From: Segatella copri DSM 18205
Lineage (GTDB): Bacteria > Bacteroidota > Bacteroidia > Bacteroidales > Bacteroidaceae
Assembly: GCF_025151535.1 (NCBI RefSeq)
Contig: NZ_CP102288.1
Coordinates: 563,501 to 627,500, forward strand
DNA length: 64,000 bases
Direction: 5' to 3'
Positions 15,536 to 24,931 of the stretch are shown piece by piece (positions within the stretch are counted from its first letter, which is position 1; each line of letters begins with the position of its first letter). The notes under the pieces were generated by a model. The model saw only the letters and a program-made list of their open reading frames with translations. It ran no database searches and was not told where the DNA came from. Both the position numbers and the translations under genes were made by a program.

Positions 15536-17491
15536 ATGGAATACAATTATGCATTTTTGATACTTCTTCTGCCATTCCTGAGCTTCCTGGTTCTGGGACT
15601 TGTGGGTATGAAGATGAAAAGACCGGTAGCAGCACTCATCGGTACCGTATTGATGGGCTGTGTATTCGCGATGTCTGTCTATACAGCATACGAGTACTTC
15701 TTTGCAGTGGGTCGCGATGCCTCAACAGGTATGTACCCAACTGTTACCGTATTTAATTTCACATGGTTGAAGTTTACTGAGTTGCTCACCTTCAACATCG
15801 GTTTCCGCCTGAGCCCAATCTCTGTATTGATGCTCATCGTGATTACCACCGTCAGCTTCATGGTTCACATCTACAGCTTCGGCTATATGGCAGAGCGCGA
15901 TGAGAACTACAAGGTTGAGGAATACGAGAAGGGTATGCAGCGTTTCTACGCTTACCTGAGTCTCTTCACCATGTCAATGTTGGGCCTGGTAGTAGCTACC
16001 AACATCTTCCAGATGTATCTGTTCTGGGAGTTGGTGGGTGTCTGCTCATACCTGCTCATCGGTTTCTACTATCCAAAGCATGCTGCAGTTCATGCCAGCA
16101 AGAAGGCGTTCATCGTAACCCGTTTCGCTGACCTCTTCTTCCTCATCGGTATCCTGTTCTACAGCTTCTACGTAGGAACCTTCAACTACGACTTGAATGC
16201 TCAGCCAGAGCTCAACTCTGCTTTGGCAGGTGCAGCTTGGGTAATGCCAACAGCGTTGTTCCTCATGTTCATCGGTGGTGCCGGTAAGAGTGCGATGTTC
16301 CCATTGCACATCTGGTTGCCAGATGCGATGGAGGGTCCAACTCCTGTTTCTGCGTTGATCCACGCCGCTACCATGGTTGTAGCCGGTGTATATCAGGTAG
16401 CCAGCCTCTTCCCAATCTGGGTACAGTATGCTCCTGAGGCTCTTCACTATGTAGCTTACATTGCAGCCTTCACCGCATTCTATGCAGCAGCCGTAGCTTG
16501 CTGCCAGCGTGATATCAAGCGTGGTCTGGCTTTCTCTACTATCTCTCAGATTGCCTACATGCTCGTAGCGCTCGGCGTTTGCTTTGCAGTAGATAACCAC
16601 CATGGTGGTTTGGGTTACATGGCTGGTATCTTCCACCTGTTTACCCACGCTATGTTCAAGGCATTGCTCTTCCTCTGCTCTGGTGCCATCATCGTCATCA
16701 TCGGCAGTAACTTCAAGGATTACATGGGCGGTTTGCACAAGTATATGCCTATTACCAACATCTGCTTCCTCATCGGTTGCTTGGCGATTGCAGGTATTCC
16801 TCCATTCGCTGGTTTCTGGTCAAAGGATGAGATTATCTCAGCTTGCTTCCAGTTCTCTCCATTCATGGGCTGGTTCATGACAGTGGTTGCCGGTATGACA
16901 GCATTCTATATGTTCCGTCTCTACTATGTCATCTTCTGGGGACAGAGCTACTATGAGCTGGATCCAGAGAACCGTCGCAAGCCACAGGAGGTTCCTTTCG
17001 TGATGTGGGGTCCATTGGTATTCCTCGCCATCATCTCTTGCCTCTGCGGTCTGATTCCATTCGGTCACTTCGTATCTGCTACAGGTCAGAGCTACGATAT
17101 CCATATCGACATGAGTGTGGCAACAACCTCTGTTATCGTTGCTATCATCGGTATCGGTCTGGCTACTTACATGTATGCTCCTAAGAAGACTCCATTGGCA
17201 GACGCTTTGGCTAAGAAGATGCCTAAGTTGCACAAGGCAGCCTTGAACCGTTTCTATATCGACGATGCTTGGCAGTTCTTCACCCACAAGATTGTCTTCG
17301 GTTGCTTCTCAAAGCCAATCGCATGGTTCGACCGTCGCGTTATCGATGGTACCTTCAACTTCATGGCTTGGGGTACACAGGAGGCAGGTGAAACCATCCG
17401 CCCTTGGCAGAGTGGTGATGTTCGCAGCTATGCTATCTGGTTCCTCACCGGTACCGTAGCATTGACATTGTGCCTGCTCGCACTTCTTTAA
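15536..17491 (+). CDS. nuoL: Complex I subunit L (antiporter-like)
   Basis: This 651-residue subunit is the distal antiporter-like proton pump. The Proton_antipo_N region (MVHIYSFGYM near residue 108) is followed by the core LFWELVGVCSYLLIGFYY, GGAGKSAMFPLHIWLPDAMEGPTPVSALIHAATMV (cited by its parts: the pump Lys in GAGKSAMFPLH and the His in ALIHAATMV) and HLFTHAMFKALLFL. The C-terminal region carries the lateral helix and final anchor. Length and motifs are those of complete NuoL proteins. Confidence 0.96.
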   Translation: MEYNYAFLILLLPFLSFLVLGLVGMKMKRPVAALIGTVLMGCVFAMSVYTAYEYFFAVGRDASTGMYPTVTVFNFTWLKFTELLTFNIGFRLSPISVLMLIVITTVSFMVHIYSFGYMAERDENYKVEEYEKGMQRFYAYLSLFTMSMLGLVVATNIFQMYLFWELVGVCSYLLIGFYYPKHAAVHASKKAFIVTRFADLFFLIGILFYSFYVGTFNYDLNAQPELNSALAGAAWVMPTALFLMFIGGAGKSAMFPLHIWLPDAMEGPTPVSALIHAATMVVAGVYQVASLFPIWVQYAPEALHYVAYIAAFTAFYAAAVACCQRDIKRGLAFSTISQIAYMLVALGVCFAVDNHHGGLGYMAGIFHLFTHAMFKALLFLCSGAIIVIIGSNFKDYMGGLHKYMPITNICFLIGCLAIAGIPPFAGFWSKDEIISACFQFSPFMGWFMTVVAGMTAFYMFRLYYVIFWGQSYYELDPENRRKPQEVPFVMWGPLVFLAIISCLCGLIPFGHFVSATGQSYDIHIDMSVATTSVIVAIIGIGLATYMYAPKKTPLADALAKKMPKLHKAALNRFYIDDAWQFFTHKIVFGCFSKPIAWFDRRVIDGTFNFMAWGTQEAGETIRPWQSGDVRSYAIWFLTGTVALTLCLLALL

Positions 17492-17524
17492 TGAAAGTCT
17501 CACAATTAAGTAAATAGAAAAGAA

Positions 17525-19024
17525 ATGAATTTAAGTATATTCGTCATAGTACCACTCCTGATGTTGCTCGGCCTCTGGTTGGCACGCAACGACAAGCAGG
17601 TTCGTGGTGTGATGGTAGCAGGTGCCAGCGTATTGCTCGGTCTCTCCATCTATTTGGTGTTTGCATTTCTCGAAGCTCGTGAGACAATGCCAGCCGACCA
17701 AGCTCCGATGCTCTTCACCTACTGTGTGCCTTGGTTTGAACCATTGCACATCAACTATTCACTCGGTGTGGATGGTATTTCAGTGGTGATGCTTCTCTTG
17801 ACTTCTATCATCGTGTTCACCGGTACATTTGCTTCTTGGCAGATGGAACCAATGAAGAAAGAATACTTCCTCTGGTTCACACTCCTGAGCATCGGTGTAT
17901 ATGGCTTCTTCATCTCTATCGACATGTTCACCATGTTCATGTTCTATGAGGTTGCGCTGATTCCTATGTACCTCCTCATCGGTGTATGGGGTAGTGGTGC
18001 AAAGGAGTATTCAGCCATGAAGTTGACTTTGATGTTGATGGGTGGTTCAGCCCTTTTGGTTATCGGTATCCTGGGAATCTACTTCTACAGTGGTGCTCAG
18101 ACCTTCGAAATCCTCGATATCGCTCACCATACCAATGGTGCTCATGCGATTCCAGAGAGCGTGCAGAACGTGTTCTTCCCATTGCTCTTCATCGGTTTCG
18201 GTATCCTCGGTGCGCTGTTCCCATTCCACACATGGTCTCCTGATGGTCACGCCAGTGCGCCAACAGCCGTATCTATGTTGCACGCCGGTGTATTGATGAA
18301 GCTTGGTGGTTACGGTTGCTTCCGTATCGCCATGTTCCTCTTGCCAGCTGCTACTCACGGCTTCTGGATCAAGGTGTTCCTCGTACTGACTACAATCTCT
18401 ATCGTATATGGTGCTTTGTCAGCATGTGTACAGACCGACTTGAAGTACATCAACGCTTACTCATCAGTATCTCACTGTGGTATGGTGCTCTTCGCTCTCT
18501 GTATGATGACTGAGACAGCCGCTACTGGTGCAATCCTCCAGATGTTGTCTCACGGTTTGATGACCGCCCTCTTCTTCGCCGTTATCGGTATGATTTATCA
18601 TCAGGCTGGTACACGTGACGTACGTTATCTGGGTGGTTTGATGAAGATCATTCCATTCCTCTCTGTAGGTTATGCAGTAGCTGGTTTGGCTAACCTCGGT
18701 TTGCCAGGTTTCTCAGGTTTCGTAGCCGAGATGACCATCTTCGTAGGTGCCTTCCAGAATGCAGATATGTTCCATCGTGTATGTACCATCATCGCATGTA
18801 CCTCTATCGTAGTAACTGCGGTTTACATTCTGCGTTGTGTTGGTAAGATCCTTTATCAGAAGGTTCCTAATCCTAAGTTGGAGAAGCTTCACGATGCTAC
18901 CTGGGACGAGCGTATCGCTGTAGCAGGTCTTATCGCCTGCGTTGCAGGTCTCGGTATGTTCCCACTCTGGGCAGAGGAGATTATCATGGACGCTGTCGGT
19001 CCTATCTTTAGTGTAATCATGTAA
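17525..19024 (+). CDS. nuoM: Complex I subunit M (antiporter-like)
   Basis: The 499-residue membrane subunit has the NuoM/ND4 pattern: FMFYEVALIPMYLLIGVWG with the key Glu, FPFHTWSPDGHASAPTAVS, LHAGVLMKLGGYG, and SVSHCGMVLFALC. It is one of three Mrp-like antiporter modules that pump protons. It lies 33 bp after nuoL and 15 bp before nuoN. Confidence 0.96.
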   Translation: MNLSIFVIVPLLMLLGLWLARNDKQVRGVMVAGASVLLGLSIYLVFAFLEARETMPADQAPMLFTYCVPWFEPLHINYSLGVDGISVVMLLLTSIIVFTGTFASWQMEPMKKEYFLWFTLLSIGVYGFFISIDMFTMFMFYEVALIPMYLLIGVWGSGAKEYSAMKLTLMLMGGSALLVIGILGIYFYSGAQTFEILDIAHHTNGAHAIPESVQNVFFPLLFIGFGILGALFPFHTWSPDGHASAPTAVSMLHAGVLMKLGGYGCFRIAMFLLPAATHGFWIKVFLVLTTISIVYGALSACVQTDLKYINAYSSVSHCGMVLFALCMMTETAATGAILQMLSHGLMTALFFAVIGMIYHQAGTRDVRYLGGLMKIIPFLSVGYAVAGLANLGLPGFSGFVAEMTIFVGAFQNADMFHRVCTIIACTSIVVTAVYILRCVGKILYQKVPNPKLEKLHDATWDERIAVAGLIACVAGLGMFPLWAEEIIMDAVGPIFSVIM

Positions 19025-19039
19025 TAAATATCAGAAGAA

Positions 19040-20491
19040 ATGAATTACAGTCAATTTTTAAATATGATTCCAGAAGCTACCCTGATGGTAGTTCTGTTGA
19101 TCACTTTCATTGCTGACTTCTGCAGTTCCAAGAGCGCAGACCGTAAGTGGTTCAATCCTCTGGTATGTCTCTTGATGGTGGCTCACATTGCCATCAATAT
19201 CTTCCCAACAGAAGCCTCAGAGGCATTTGGCGGCATGTATACAACAGGTCCTGCTGCCGGTGTCTTGAAGACCATCCTGGCGCTGGGTACCCTCATCGTG
19301 ATGGTACAGGCTAAGGAGTGGTTGAGCCGCAAGGACACAGCCTTCAAGGAGGGTGAGTTCTATATGCTGATTATCTCTACCTTGCTCGGTATGAACATGA
19401 TGGTTAGTGCCAACCACTTCCTCCTGTTCTTCCTCGGTCTTGAAATGGCATCTGTGCCAATGGCTTGCCTGGTAGCATTCGATAAGTACCGTCACAATTC
19501 TGCTGAGGCAGGAGCTAAGTTCATCCTTACTGCTACTTTCTCAAGTGGCGTGATGATCTACGGTATCTCTCTGCTCTATGCTGCTTGTGGTACTTTGTAC
19601 TTCGATGATGTAGCAAAGGTTATCTCTGCATCACCATTGACCATCGCCGGTATGGTATTCTTCTTCAGTGGTCTCGGTTTCAAGATTTCCTTGGTTCCTT
19701 TCCACTTCTGGACAGCCGATTCATATCAGGGTGCACCAACTACTGTTACAGGTTACTTGTCAGTAGTATCTAAGGGTGCTGCAGCGTTTACTCTCTGCGC
19801 CATCCTCATGAAGGTGTTCCAGCCAATGGTAGAGTACTGGACCGTATTGCTTTACATCGTGATTGTACTTTCTATCACTATCGCCAACCTGTTTGCCATC
19901 CGTCAGAGCGACCTGAAGCGTTTCATGGCATTCTCTTCTATCTCTCAGGCAGGTTACATCATGTTGGCAGTGGTAGGTAACTCAGCGATGAGCGTGAGCG
20001 CCCTGACTTACTATGTATTGATTTACGTAGTAGCCAACCTGAGCGTCTTCACCATCATCTCATCTATTGAGGAGCACAACAACGGTACAGTTCAGATGGA
20101 CAGCTACAATGGTTTGTACAAAACCAACCCACGTCTGGCATTCCTGATGACCTTGGCATTGTTCTCATTGGGTGGTATTCCTCCATTCGCCGGTATGTTC
20201 TCGAAGTTCTTCGTGTTCATGGCAGCAGTTGGAACTCACGACATCCACACCACATTGGGAGCCTGGGCATACGGCGTAGTATTCATCGCGTTGGTAAACA
20301 CAGTTATCAGCTTGTACTACTACCTGCTCATCGTGAAGGCTATGTTCATCAAGCACAGCGATAATCCGCTTCCTACTTTCCAGAGCGCATGCTCAACCAA
20401 GTTGGCGCTTGCAATCTGCACCGTAGGTATCGTAGCATTCGGTATTTGCTCATTCGTCTTCGACTGGATTTCAGTTGCAGTGAATGCGTAA
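19040..20491 (+). CDS. nuoN: Complex I subunit N (antiporter-like)
   Basis: The 483-residue ND2-like subunit is the last gene of the operon. Motifs are [69 protein letters not shown] and [19 protein letters not shown]. It forms the antiporter-like module nearest to the quinone chamber. A strong terminator follows 20 bp downstream, so the operon ends here without nuoE, nuoF or nuoG. Confidence 0.96.
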   Translation: MNYSQFLNMIPEATLMVVLLITFIADFCSSKSADRKWFNPLVCLLMVAHIAINIFPTEASEAFGGMYTTGPAAGVLKTILALGTLIVMVQAKEWLSRKDTAFKEGEFYMLIISTLLGMNMMVSANHFLLFFLGLEMASVPMACLVAFDKYRHNSAEAGAKFILTATFSSGVMIYGISLLYAACGTLYFDDVAKVISASPLTIAGMVFFFSGLGFKISLVPFHFWTADSYQGAPTTVTGYLSVVSKGAAAFTLCAILMKVFQPMVEYWTVLLYIVIVLSITIANLFAIRQSDLKRFMAFSSISQAGYIMLAVVGNSAMSVSALTYYVLIYVVANLSVFTIISSIEEHNNGTVQMDSYNGLYKTNPRLAFLMTLALFSLGGIPPFAGMFSKFFVFMAAVGTHDIHTTLGAWAYGVVFIALVNTVISLYYYLLIVKAMFIKHSDNPLPTFQSACSTKLALAICTVGIVAFGICSFVFDWISVAVNA

Positions 20492-20510
20492 ATCATCAAT
20501 AATTTATAAA

Positions 20511-20549
20511 AATCCCAGCAATCGGTAAAAGATTGCTGGGATTTTTTTT
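20511..20549 (+). terminator. Terminator of the nuo operon
   Basis: AATCCCAGCAATC and GATTGCTGGGATT form a perfect 13-bp stem with a 7-nt loop, followed by eight T. Confidence 0.95.
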
Positions 20550-20570
20550 GGTATTGTCTGAATTTTGCAG

Positions 20571-20578
20571 TAATTTTG
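20571..20578 (+). promoter_or_regulatory. -7 box TAATTTTG
   Basis: A TAnnTTTG match with TTTG at 20547-20550 as the -33 element. It serves the DUF4250 gene and leaves a leader of about 60 nt. Confidence 0.6.
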
Positions 20579-20644
20579 CACCCCGAAAGAGGCATGGTGC
20601 CTCAAGTAATCAATAATAAATATTAATTAATCAATATAAAAAGG

Positions 20645-20830
20645 ATGGATAAGTTACCAATGAATGATGTTCCGATGCTCGTAAGCGCCATCAACTTCCT
20701 GCTTCGTGACCACGAGTTTGAAACACTCGATGAGATTTGTAATCACTTCAATGTGAACCGTGCGGCATTAGAAGCCCAAATGGCTACCCAAGGTTTTGAG
20801 TGGTCAGAGCAGCAGAAGAAATTCTGGTAG
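20645..20830 (+). CDS. DUF4250 domain protein
   Basis: The 61-residue protein matches the DUF4250 pattern along its whole length: LPMNDVPMLVSAINFLLRD, then ETLDEICNHFNVN and GFEWSEQQKKF. It is predicted to be soluble and mostly helical, with a helix-turn-helix-like spacing in the middle (residues 27-45). The molecular function of the family is unknown to me. It has its own promoter and stands between the nuo terminator and a repeat element. Confidence 0.85.
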   Translation: MDKLPMNDVPMLVSAINFLLRDHEFETLDEICNHFNVNRAALEAQMATQGFEWSEQQKKFW

Positions 20831-20860
20831 AACCCACACGCCCAGAAATGTATAGTCAGC

Positions 20861-20980
20861 ACGCCCTGAACCAACGGTCACCGGCCGAAGGGAAAGGTAA
20901 AGGGCAGAAGCTCCTAGCCCAGGGCAACACCTTGGGTAAATATAATTGCATTTAAAAACGCCCTGTAAGGGCAAAAGCTT
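20861..20980 (+). repeat. Palindromic intergenic repeat, copy 1
   Basis: It contains ACGCCCTGAACCAACGG, GGGCAGAAGCTCCTAGCCC, AGGGCAACACCTTGGGTA and ACGCCCTGTAAGGGCAAAAG. The same modules, in inverted arrangement, make up 60968-61168, and a diverged relative lies at 62109-62171. Confidence 0.8.
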
Positions 20981-21007
20981 AAAAAAAATATAAATTATTA
21001 ATTAATT

Positions 21008-21901
21008 ATGACTCCTCCTCGACCCTTGTGGAAGTCTGTACAAGACTATGTTTTGATTGCGATAGGTATGATATCCTACGCTATTGGATGGAACGTGTTC
21101 CTCTTGCCAACCAATGTAACAGCAAGCGGACTTCCTGGTATCTCCAGTATTATCTATTGGGCAACCGGTTGCCCTGTGCAAATTCCGTATTTTATCGTCA
21201 ACGCCACCTTATTAATATGTGCGTTCAAGATTTTGGGAGCAAAGTTCTGTGTCAAGACTGTTTATGCCGTTATAGTGGTAACCATCCTGACCTCATTCTT
21301 CTCCAGCCGTTTAGGTGATTTTCATCTTTTGGAAAACCAACCTTTATGGGCTGCTTTCCTGGGTGCCGTTTTCTGTGGCTGCGGAATCGGTCTCGGTTTC
21401 TCGGTTGGTGGAAGTACGGGTGGTACGGATATCATCGCAGCCATCGTCAACAAGTATCGCGACATTTCTCTAGGTAGAGTGATTATGATATGCGACATCT
21501 TCATCATCAGTTCCAGCTATCTGGTGGTACACGATTGGGAGAAGGTGTTATATGGTTATGTAGTTCTTTGCGTTCAGGCATTCTGCATCGACCAGGTGGT
21601 AAACAGCAGAAGACGAAGCGTACAGTTCTTTATCATTTCACAGAAGTATGAGGAGATAGGCAAGCGCATCAATGTAGATGCTGATAGGGGAGTAACGGTG
21701 GTGAATGCCAGCGGTTTTTATTCCGGTCAGGATGTGAAGATGCTTTTCGTGTTAGCCAAGCAGCGTCAGGCTCCTGCTATCTTCCGTCTTATCAGCGAGA
21801 TTGATCCCCATGCCTTTGTCAGTCAGAGTGCCGTTATCGGTGTGTATGGTGAAGGTTTTGACAAGATTAAATATAAAAGCAAAAAAGAGCACGGAGTTTA
21901 A
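21008..21901 (+). CDS. YitT-family membrane protein
   Basis: The 297-residue protein has the YitT layout: five or six transmembrane helices (about residues 10-205, with GISSIIYWATGCPVQIPYF and GFSVGGSTGGTDIIAAIVNKY), then a C-terminal DUF2179-type cytoplasmic domain (about 208-290, with RGVTVVNASGFYSGQDVKML). The family is widespread but its transport role is unsettled. Its last codons and stop lie inside the terminator hairpin at 21888-21918. Confidence 0.88.
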   Translation: MTPPRPLWKSVQDYVLIAIGMISYAIGWNVFLLPTNVTASGLPGISSIIYWATGCPVQIPYFIVNATLLICAFKILGAKFCVKTVYAVIVVTILTSFFSSRLGDFHLLENQPLWAAFLGAVFCGCGIGLGFSVGGSTGGTDIIAAIVNKYRDISLGRVIMICDIFIISSSYLVVHDWEKVLYGYVVLCVQAFCIDQVVNSRRRSVQFFIISQKYEEIGKRINVDADRGVTVVNASGFYSGQDVKMLFVLAKQRQAPAIFRLISEIDPHAFVSQSAVIGVYGEGFDKIKYKSKKEHGV

Positions 21902-21918
21902 TATTCCGTGCTTTTTTG
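21888..21918 (+). terminator. Terminator overlapping the YitT stop codon
   Basis: AGCACGGA (21888-21895) pairs with TCCGTGCT (21905-21912), followed by a T-run. The identical 31-bp sequence occurs again at 23899-23929. Confidence 0.85.
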
Positions 21919-22076
21919 TGTTATAACAAATGAGTCTCGGAAAAAATCACCATAGCCATCAAGTCAATTCAACTATTAGGAGGTTATATAGGGTTCATAT
22001 TGCAAAAATAACCAATAATTTTTAGCAATACAAAGAAAAGACAGACAGATTCTTTGGCATATTCAGATAAATTTCT

Positions 22077-22084
22077 TATTTTTG
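22077..22084 (+). promoter_or_regulatory. -7 box TATTTTTG
   Basis: A TAnnTTTG match 36 bp upstream of the ATPase ATG at 22113. Confidence 0.6.
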
Positions 22085-22112
22085 CAAAGGTAAACTATAA
22101 AAAGGAGCAATC

Positions 22113-23870
22113 ATGAATCAGAATATGAAACGTTTGCCTTACGGCATCAATGACTTTGAGGCTGTTATAGAGCAAAATCAATATTATGTGGATAAGACGA
22201 TGTATTTGCCTTTGTTGGAAAACCAACCAAGCAACATCTTCTTCATTCGTCCACGTCGGTTCGGTAAGAGCATATTCCTGAGTATGCTCCATGCTTATTA
22301 CGACTGTAGCAAGAAAGAGAAATTCCAAACTCTTTTCGGTGATTTATGGGTTGGTAAGCATCCTACTCCTTTGCAGGGAAAGTATCAGATTCTTCACCTT
22401 GATTTCTCGTATGTGGGTGGTGGTATCGAAAAGTTGGAGGAAAACTTCAATATGTATCTGCGTGTCAAATTGGACGGTTTCATGCGAGTTTACCAAGAGT
22501 TTTATCTGGCAGATTTTAAGGAGAGGTTCTTTAAGTCGGATTCTGGTACGGAGAAACTGGCTTTGCTTCAGGATGAGACTGCAGCCAAGGGCATTCCTCT
22601 CTATCTGATCATCGATGAATATGACAATTTCACCAATACCGTGCTCAATGAGCAGGGCGAGAATGTATATTGGGCAATCACCCATGCCGACGGCTTCTAC
22701 CGTGATGTCTTCAAGAAGTTTAAGGGTATGTTTGAACGTATTTTCATCACAGGTGTCAGTCCTGTGACCTTGGATGATGTGACGAGTGGGTTCAATATTG
22801 GCTGGCATATCTCCACCAAGCCAGAGTTCAATCAGATGTTGGGCTTCTCTTTGGAGGAAGTGCGCAAGATGTTTGCTTATTACAAGGAAGTGGGAGGCAT
22901 TCCTGCAGCAAGCGATATCGAGGCGATGATAGACGAGATGAAGCCTTGGTATGATAACTATTGTTTCTCAGAGGATGCTCTGCATACTCAGAGTAAAGTG
23001 TTCAATAGTGATATGGTCATCTATTATCTCCGAAATTATATAGATAGGGGGGAAGCTCCAAAGCAGATGATAGATCCAAACACGAAGACAGACTACAACA
23101 AGATGAAGAAACTTCTTCAGTTGGATAAGTTGGATGGCGACCGCAAAGGTGTTATCCGCACGATAGCTGAGACGGGGCAGATTGTGGCTCCTTTGACAGA
23201 AACCTTTTCTGCCTATAGGTTGACCGACCCTCAGATATTTACGAGTCTGCTGTTTTATTATGGTATGTTGACCATCAAGGGCACTCGTGGCGATAAGATG
23301 ATATTGGGTATTCCAAACAATAATGTCCGTAAGCAGTACTATGGCTATTTGATGGACTTATATGAGGAAAGGTCATACGTAGATACCAACCAACTTACTG
23401 ATTATTATTATGATATGGCGTATGAGGGTAAGTGGCGTGAAGGATTACAGTTTATGGCAGATGCCTATTCCAAGGTATCGTCAGTTCGTGACGGCATAGA
23501 ATCGGAGCGCAATCTTCAAGGTTTCTTCATGGCATATCTAAATTTGAACAATTACTATTATACCGCACCGGAGCTAGAGTTGAACCATGGCTATTGTGAT
23601 TTTTTCCTTTTGCCAAATCTTACTCATTATGCTACGAAGCATAGTTATATCCTGGAGCTGAAGGTGTTGTCAAAGAAAGATTACGAGTCAAAGCCAGAGG
23701 ATGGCAAACTCTCTAAGGCAGAAGCCCAATGGCAGGAGGCTGAGGAACAAATCAAGCGATATGCCGTAGCTCCAAGGGTCGAGGCTCTGCGTCAAGGTAC
23801 AACGCTCCATAAAATCATCATGCAGTTTGTTGCTGGCAAGTTGGTGAGGATAGAGGAGGTGGTATGTTGA
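22113..23870 (+). CDS. AAA-ATPase-like protein with C-terminal PD-(D/E)XK nuclease domain
   Basis: The 585-residue protein belongs to the group pairing an AAA_ATPase-like domain with a DUF1703-type nuclease fold. Residues 7-35 (RLPYGINDFEAVIEQNQYYVDKT) are the family opening. The P-loop region is FIRPRRFGKSIF (44-55) and the Walker B-like strand is LIIDEYDN. Near the C-terminus, GYCDFFLLPN and YILELKVLSKKDYE supply the D...E-x-K signature of PD-(D/E)XK nucleases. The family expands strongly in Prevotella, and its role (mobile-element or defence related) is unknown. The gene lies between 31-bp direct repeats, and a fragment of a near-identical paralogue remains at 25171-25321. The shorter start at 22125 is possible. 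Confidence 0.85.
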   Translation: MNQNMKRLPYGINDFEAVIEQNQYYVDKTMYLPLLENQPSNIFFIRPRRFGKSIFLSMLHAYYDCSKKEKFQTLFGDLWVGKHPTPLQGKYQILHLDFSYVGGGIEKLEENFNMYLRVKLDGFMRVYQEFYLADFKERFFKSDSGTEKLALLQDETAAKGIPLYLIIDEYDNFTNTVLNEQGENVYWAITHADGFYRDVFKKFKGMFERIFITGVSPVTLDDVTSGFNIGWHISTKPEFNQMLGFSLEEVRKMFAYYKEVGGIPAASDIEAMIDEMKPWYDNYCFSEDALHTQSKVFNSDMVIYYLRNYIDRGEAPKQMIDPNTKTDYNKMKKLLQLDKLDGDRKGVIRTIAETGQIVAPLTETFSAYRLTDPQIFTSLLFYYGMLTIKGTRGDKMILGIPNNNVRKQYYGYLMDLYEERSYVDTNQLTDYYYDMAYEGKWREGLQFMADAYSKVSSVRDGIESERNLQGFFMAYLNLNNYYYTAPELELNHGYCDFFLLPNLTHYATKHSYILELKVLSKKDYESKPEDGKLSKAEAQWQEAEEQIKRYAVAPRVEALRQGTTLHKIIMQFVAGKLVRIEEVVC

Positions 23871-23898
23871 GAGATGTAGAATAAATTTAGTGCTCAAT

Positions 23899-23930
23899 GA
23901 GCACGGAGTTTAATATTCCGTGCTTTTTTT
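23899..23930 (+). terminator. Terminator, second copy of the 31-bp hairpin
   Basis: It is identical over 31 bp to 21887-21917: AGCACGGA/TCCGTGCT stem followed by T7. It lies 28 bp after the ATPase stop. Confidence 0.85.
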
Positions 23931-24030
23931 ATGCATCAGGAAAAGTCAAGAGGGTGAATCATAAACTTATGACACACCCTCACTTTACCAAAAGAGCAAG
24001 TCTGGGTTCGGTAAGTCCAGTGGAAGGGTA

Positions 24031-24365
24031 GCAACTCAAGTAGTTCAGTCGAGCAACTCAAGTAGTTCAGTAAGACAATTCAAGTAGTTCAGTAAGCGAG
24101 TTCAGACGTCTCAGTTATCTGATGCAGACGTCTCGATAAGCTTACAGATACGTCTCCGTTAGCTTACGCAGTAATATCTGTAACCCGATGCAGTAATATC
24201 TGTAACCCGACGCAGTAATATCTGTGACCCGACGCAGTAATATCTGTGACCCGACGCAGCCATATTCGTAACCCGATGCAGTCATATCCGTAACCCGATG
24301 CAGTCATATCCGTAACACAGCGCAGCCACATTCGTAACCCAGCTCAGCCTTCATATGAACTAATT
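24031..24365 (+). repeat. Fifteen-unit 22-bp periodic array
   Basis: Three families share one unbroken 22-bp period. CAACTCAAGTAGTTCAGT units have cores at 24032, 24054 and 24076. ACGTCTC units are at 24106, 24128 and 24150. GCAGTAATATCTGTAACCCG and its drifting variants start at 24168, 24190, 24212, 24234, 24256, 24278, 24300 and 24322, with a degenerate ninth at 24344. Cores show short inverted symmetry (AACTcaagtAGTT, AGACGTCT, CAGtaatatCTG). There are no unique spacers and no coding frame. Confidence 0.92.
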
Positions 24366-24622
24366 TTATGTAATCATCTATCATCCATCACGATTTGCAT
24401 GTATCATACATTTTAATATGTTAATATACAGATACTTGAATAGCGTGATAGATACTTCAAAAACGGAAATATCCCTCACGCTATCCATCACGATTTGGGG
24501 TTATCCCTCACGATTTTCTCACTACACTCTACCAGATACTGTTTCTTTGCAGCCGTGTTGCTAAAATAAAATTTATCTGCATTTTATTAGGATAAAGATG
24601 CTTTAGTTTCAAAAATAATCCG
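24366..24622 (+). other. AT-rich non-coding stretch with short direct repeats
   Basis: I see no gene here. CCATCACGATTTG occurs at about 24384 and 24485, TATCCCTCACG occurs twice (about 24469 and 24503), and GATACTT occurs twice. It continues from the 22-bp array but without a fixed period. Confidence 0.5.
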
Positions 24623-24630
24623 TATCTTTG
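24623..24630 (+). promoter_or_regulatory. -7 box TATCTTTG
   Basis: A perfect consensus box about 109 bp before the small gene at 24739. Confidence 0.65.
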
Positions 24631-24738
24631 CAGTCGTATTCTTCCCGATAGTAGTTCTTGAATGCTTAATCTGGTAGAATGAAATTTAGAAAGAGCGGAC
24701 ATTTGGGATGCTCATAATTTAATAATGGAGGATTGGAT

Positions 24739-24888
24739 ATGAATAAATTAACAAGAGAAGAGGCGCTTAGACGTTGGAAATCTGCCAAGGCCACAAAGAA
24801 AGCCATGGTTGACAAGATGCAGAAGATGCTTTATGAAGACTACAAATTACGTACAGGCGAGGAGCCTGTGAGATTTAATGTCTTGTAA
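24739..24888 (+). CDS. 49-residue basic protein, unknown
   Basis: The ATG at 24739 follows GGAGGATTGGAT and a consensus promoter lies upstream. The product (starting MNKLTREEALRRWKSAKATK) is 49 residues, highly charged, mostly helical and lysine/arginine-rich in its first half. It has no signal peptide or membrane segment. I do not recognise the family. It converges on another small gene (24932-25075, minus). The promoter and ribosome-binding-like site support a real gene; function is open, with DNA or RNA binding only a guess from charge. Confidence 0.6.
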   Translation: MNKLTREEALRRWKSAKATKKAMVDKMQKMLYEDYKLRTGEEPVRFNVL

Positions 24889-24931
24889 TGAAAGAATTTG
24901 CGACATCTTTATAATCCATTTCATGTTGTTT

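Noticed and set aside
16046..16738. Minus-strand open frame inside nuoL, and similar ones in nuoCD, nuoH, nuoM and ppdK
   Set aside because: They are shadows of highly expressed genes with strong codon bias, and have no domain pattern or start signals.
24366..24622. tRNA or rRNA genes in the long intergenic regions
   Set aside because: I saw no T-loop or CCA-ended cloverleaf pattern and no rRNA motifs in any gap. This was inspection by eye, so a divergent tRNA could be missed.
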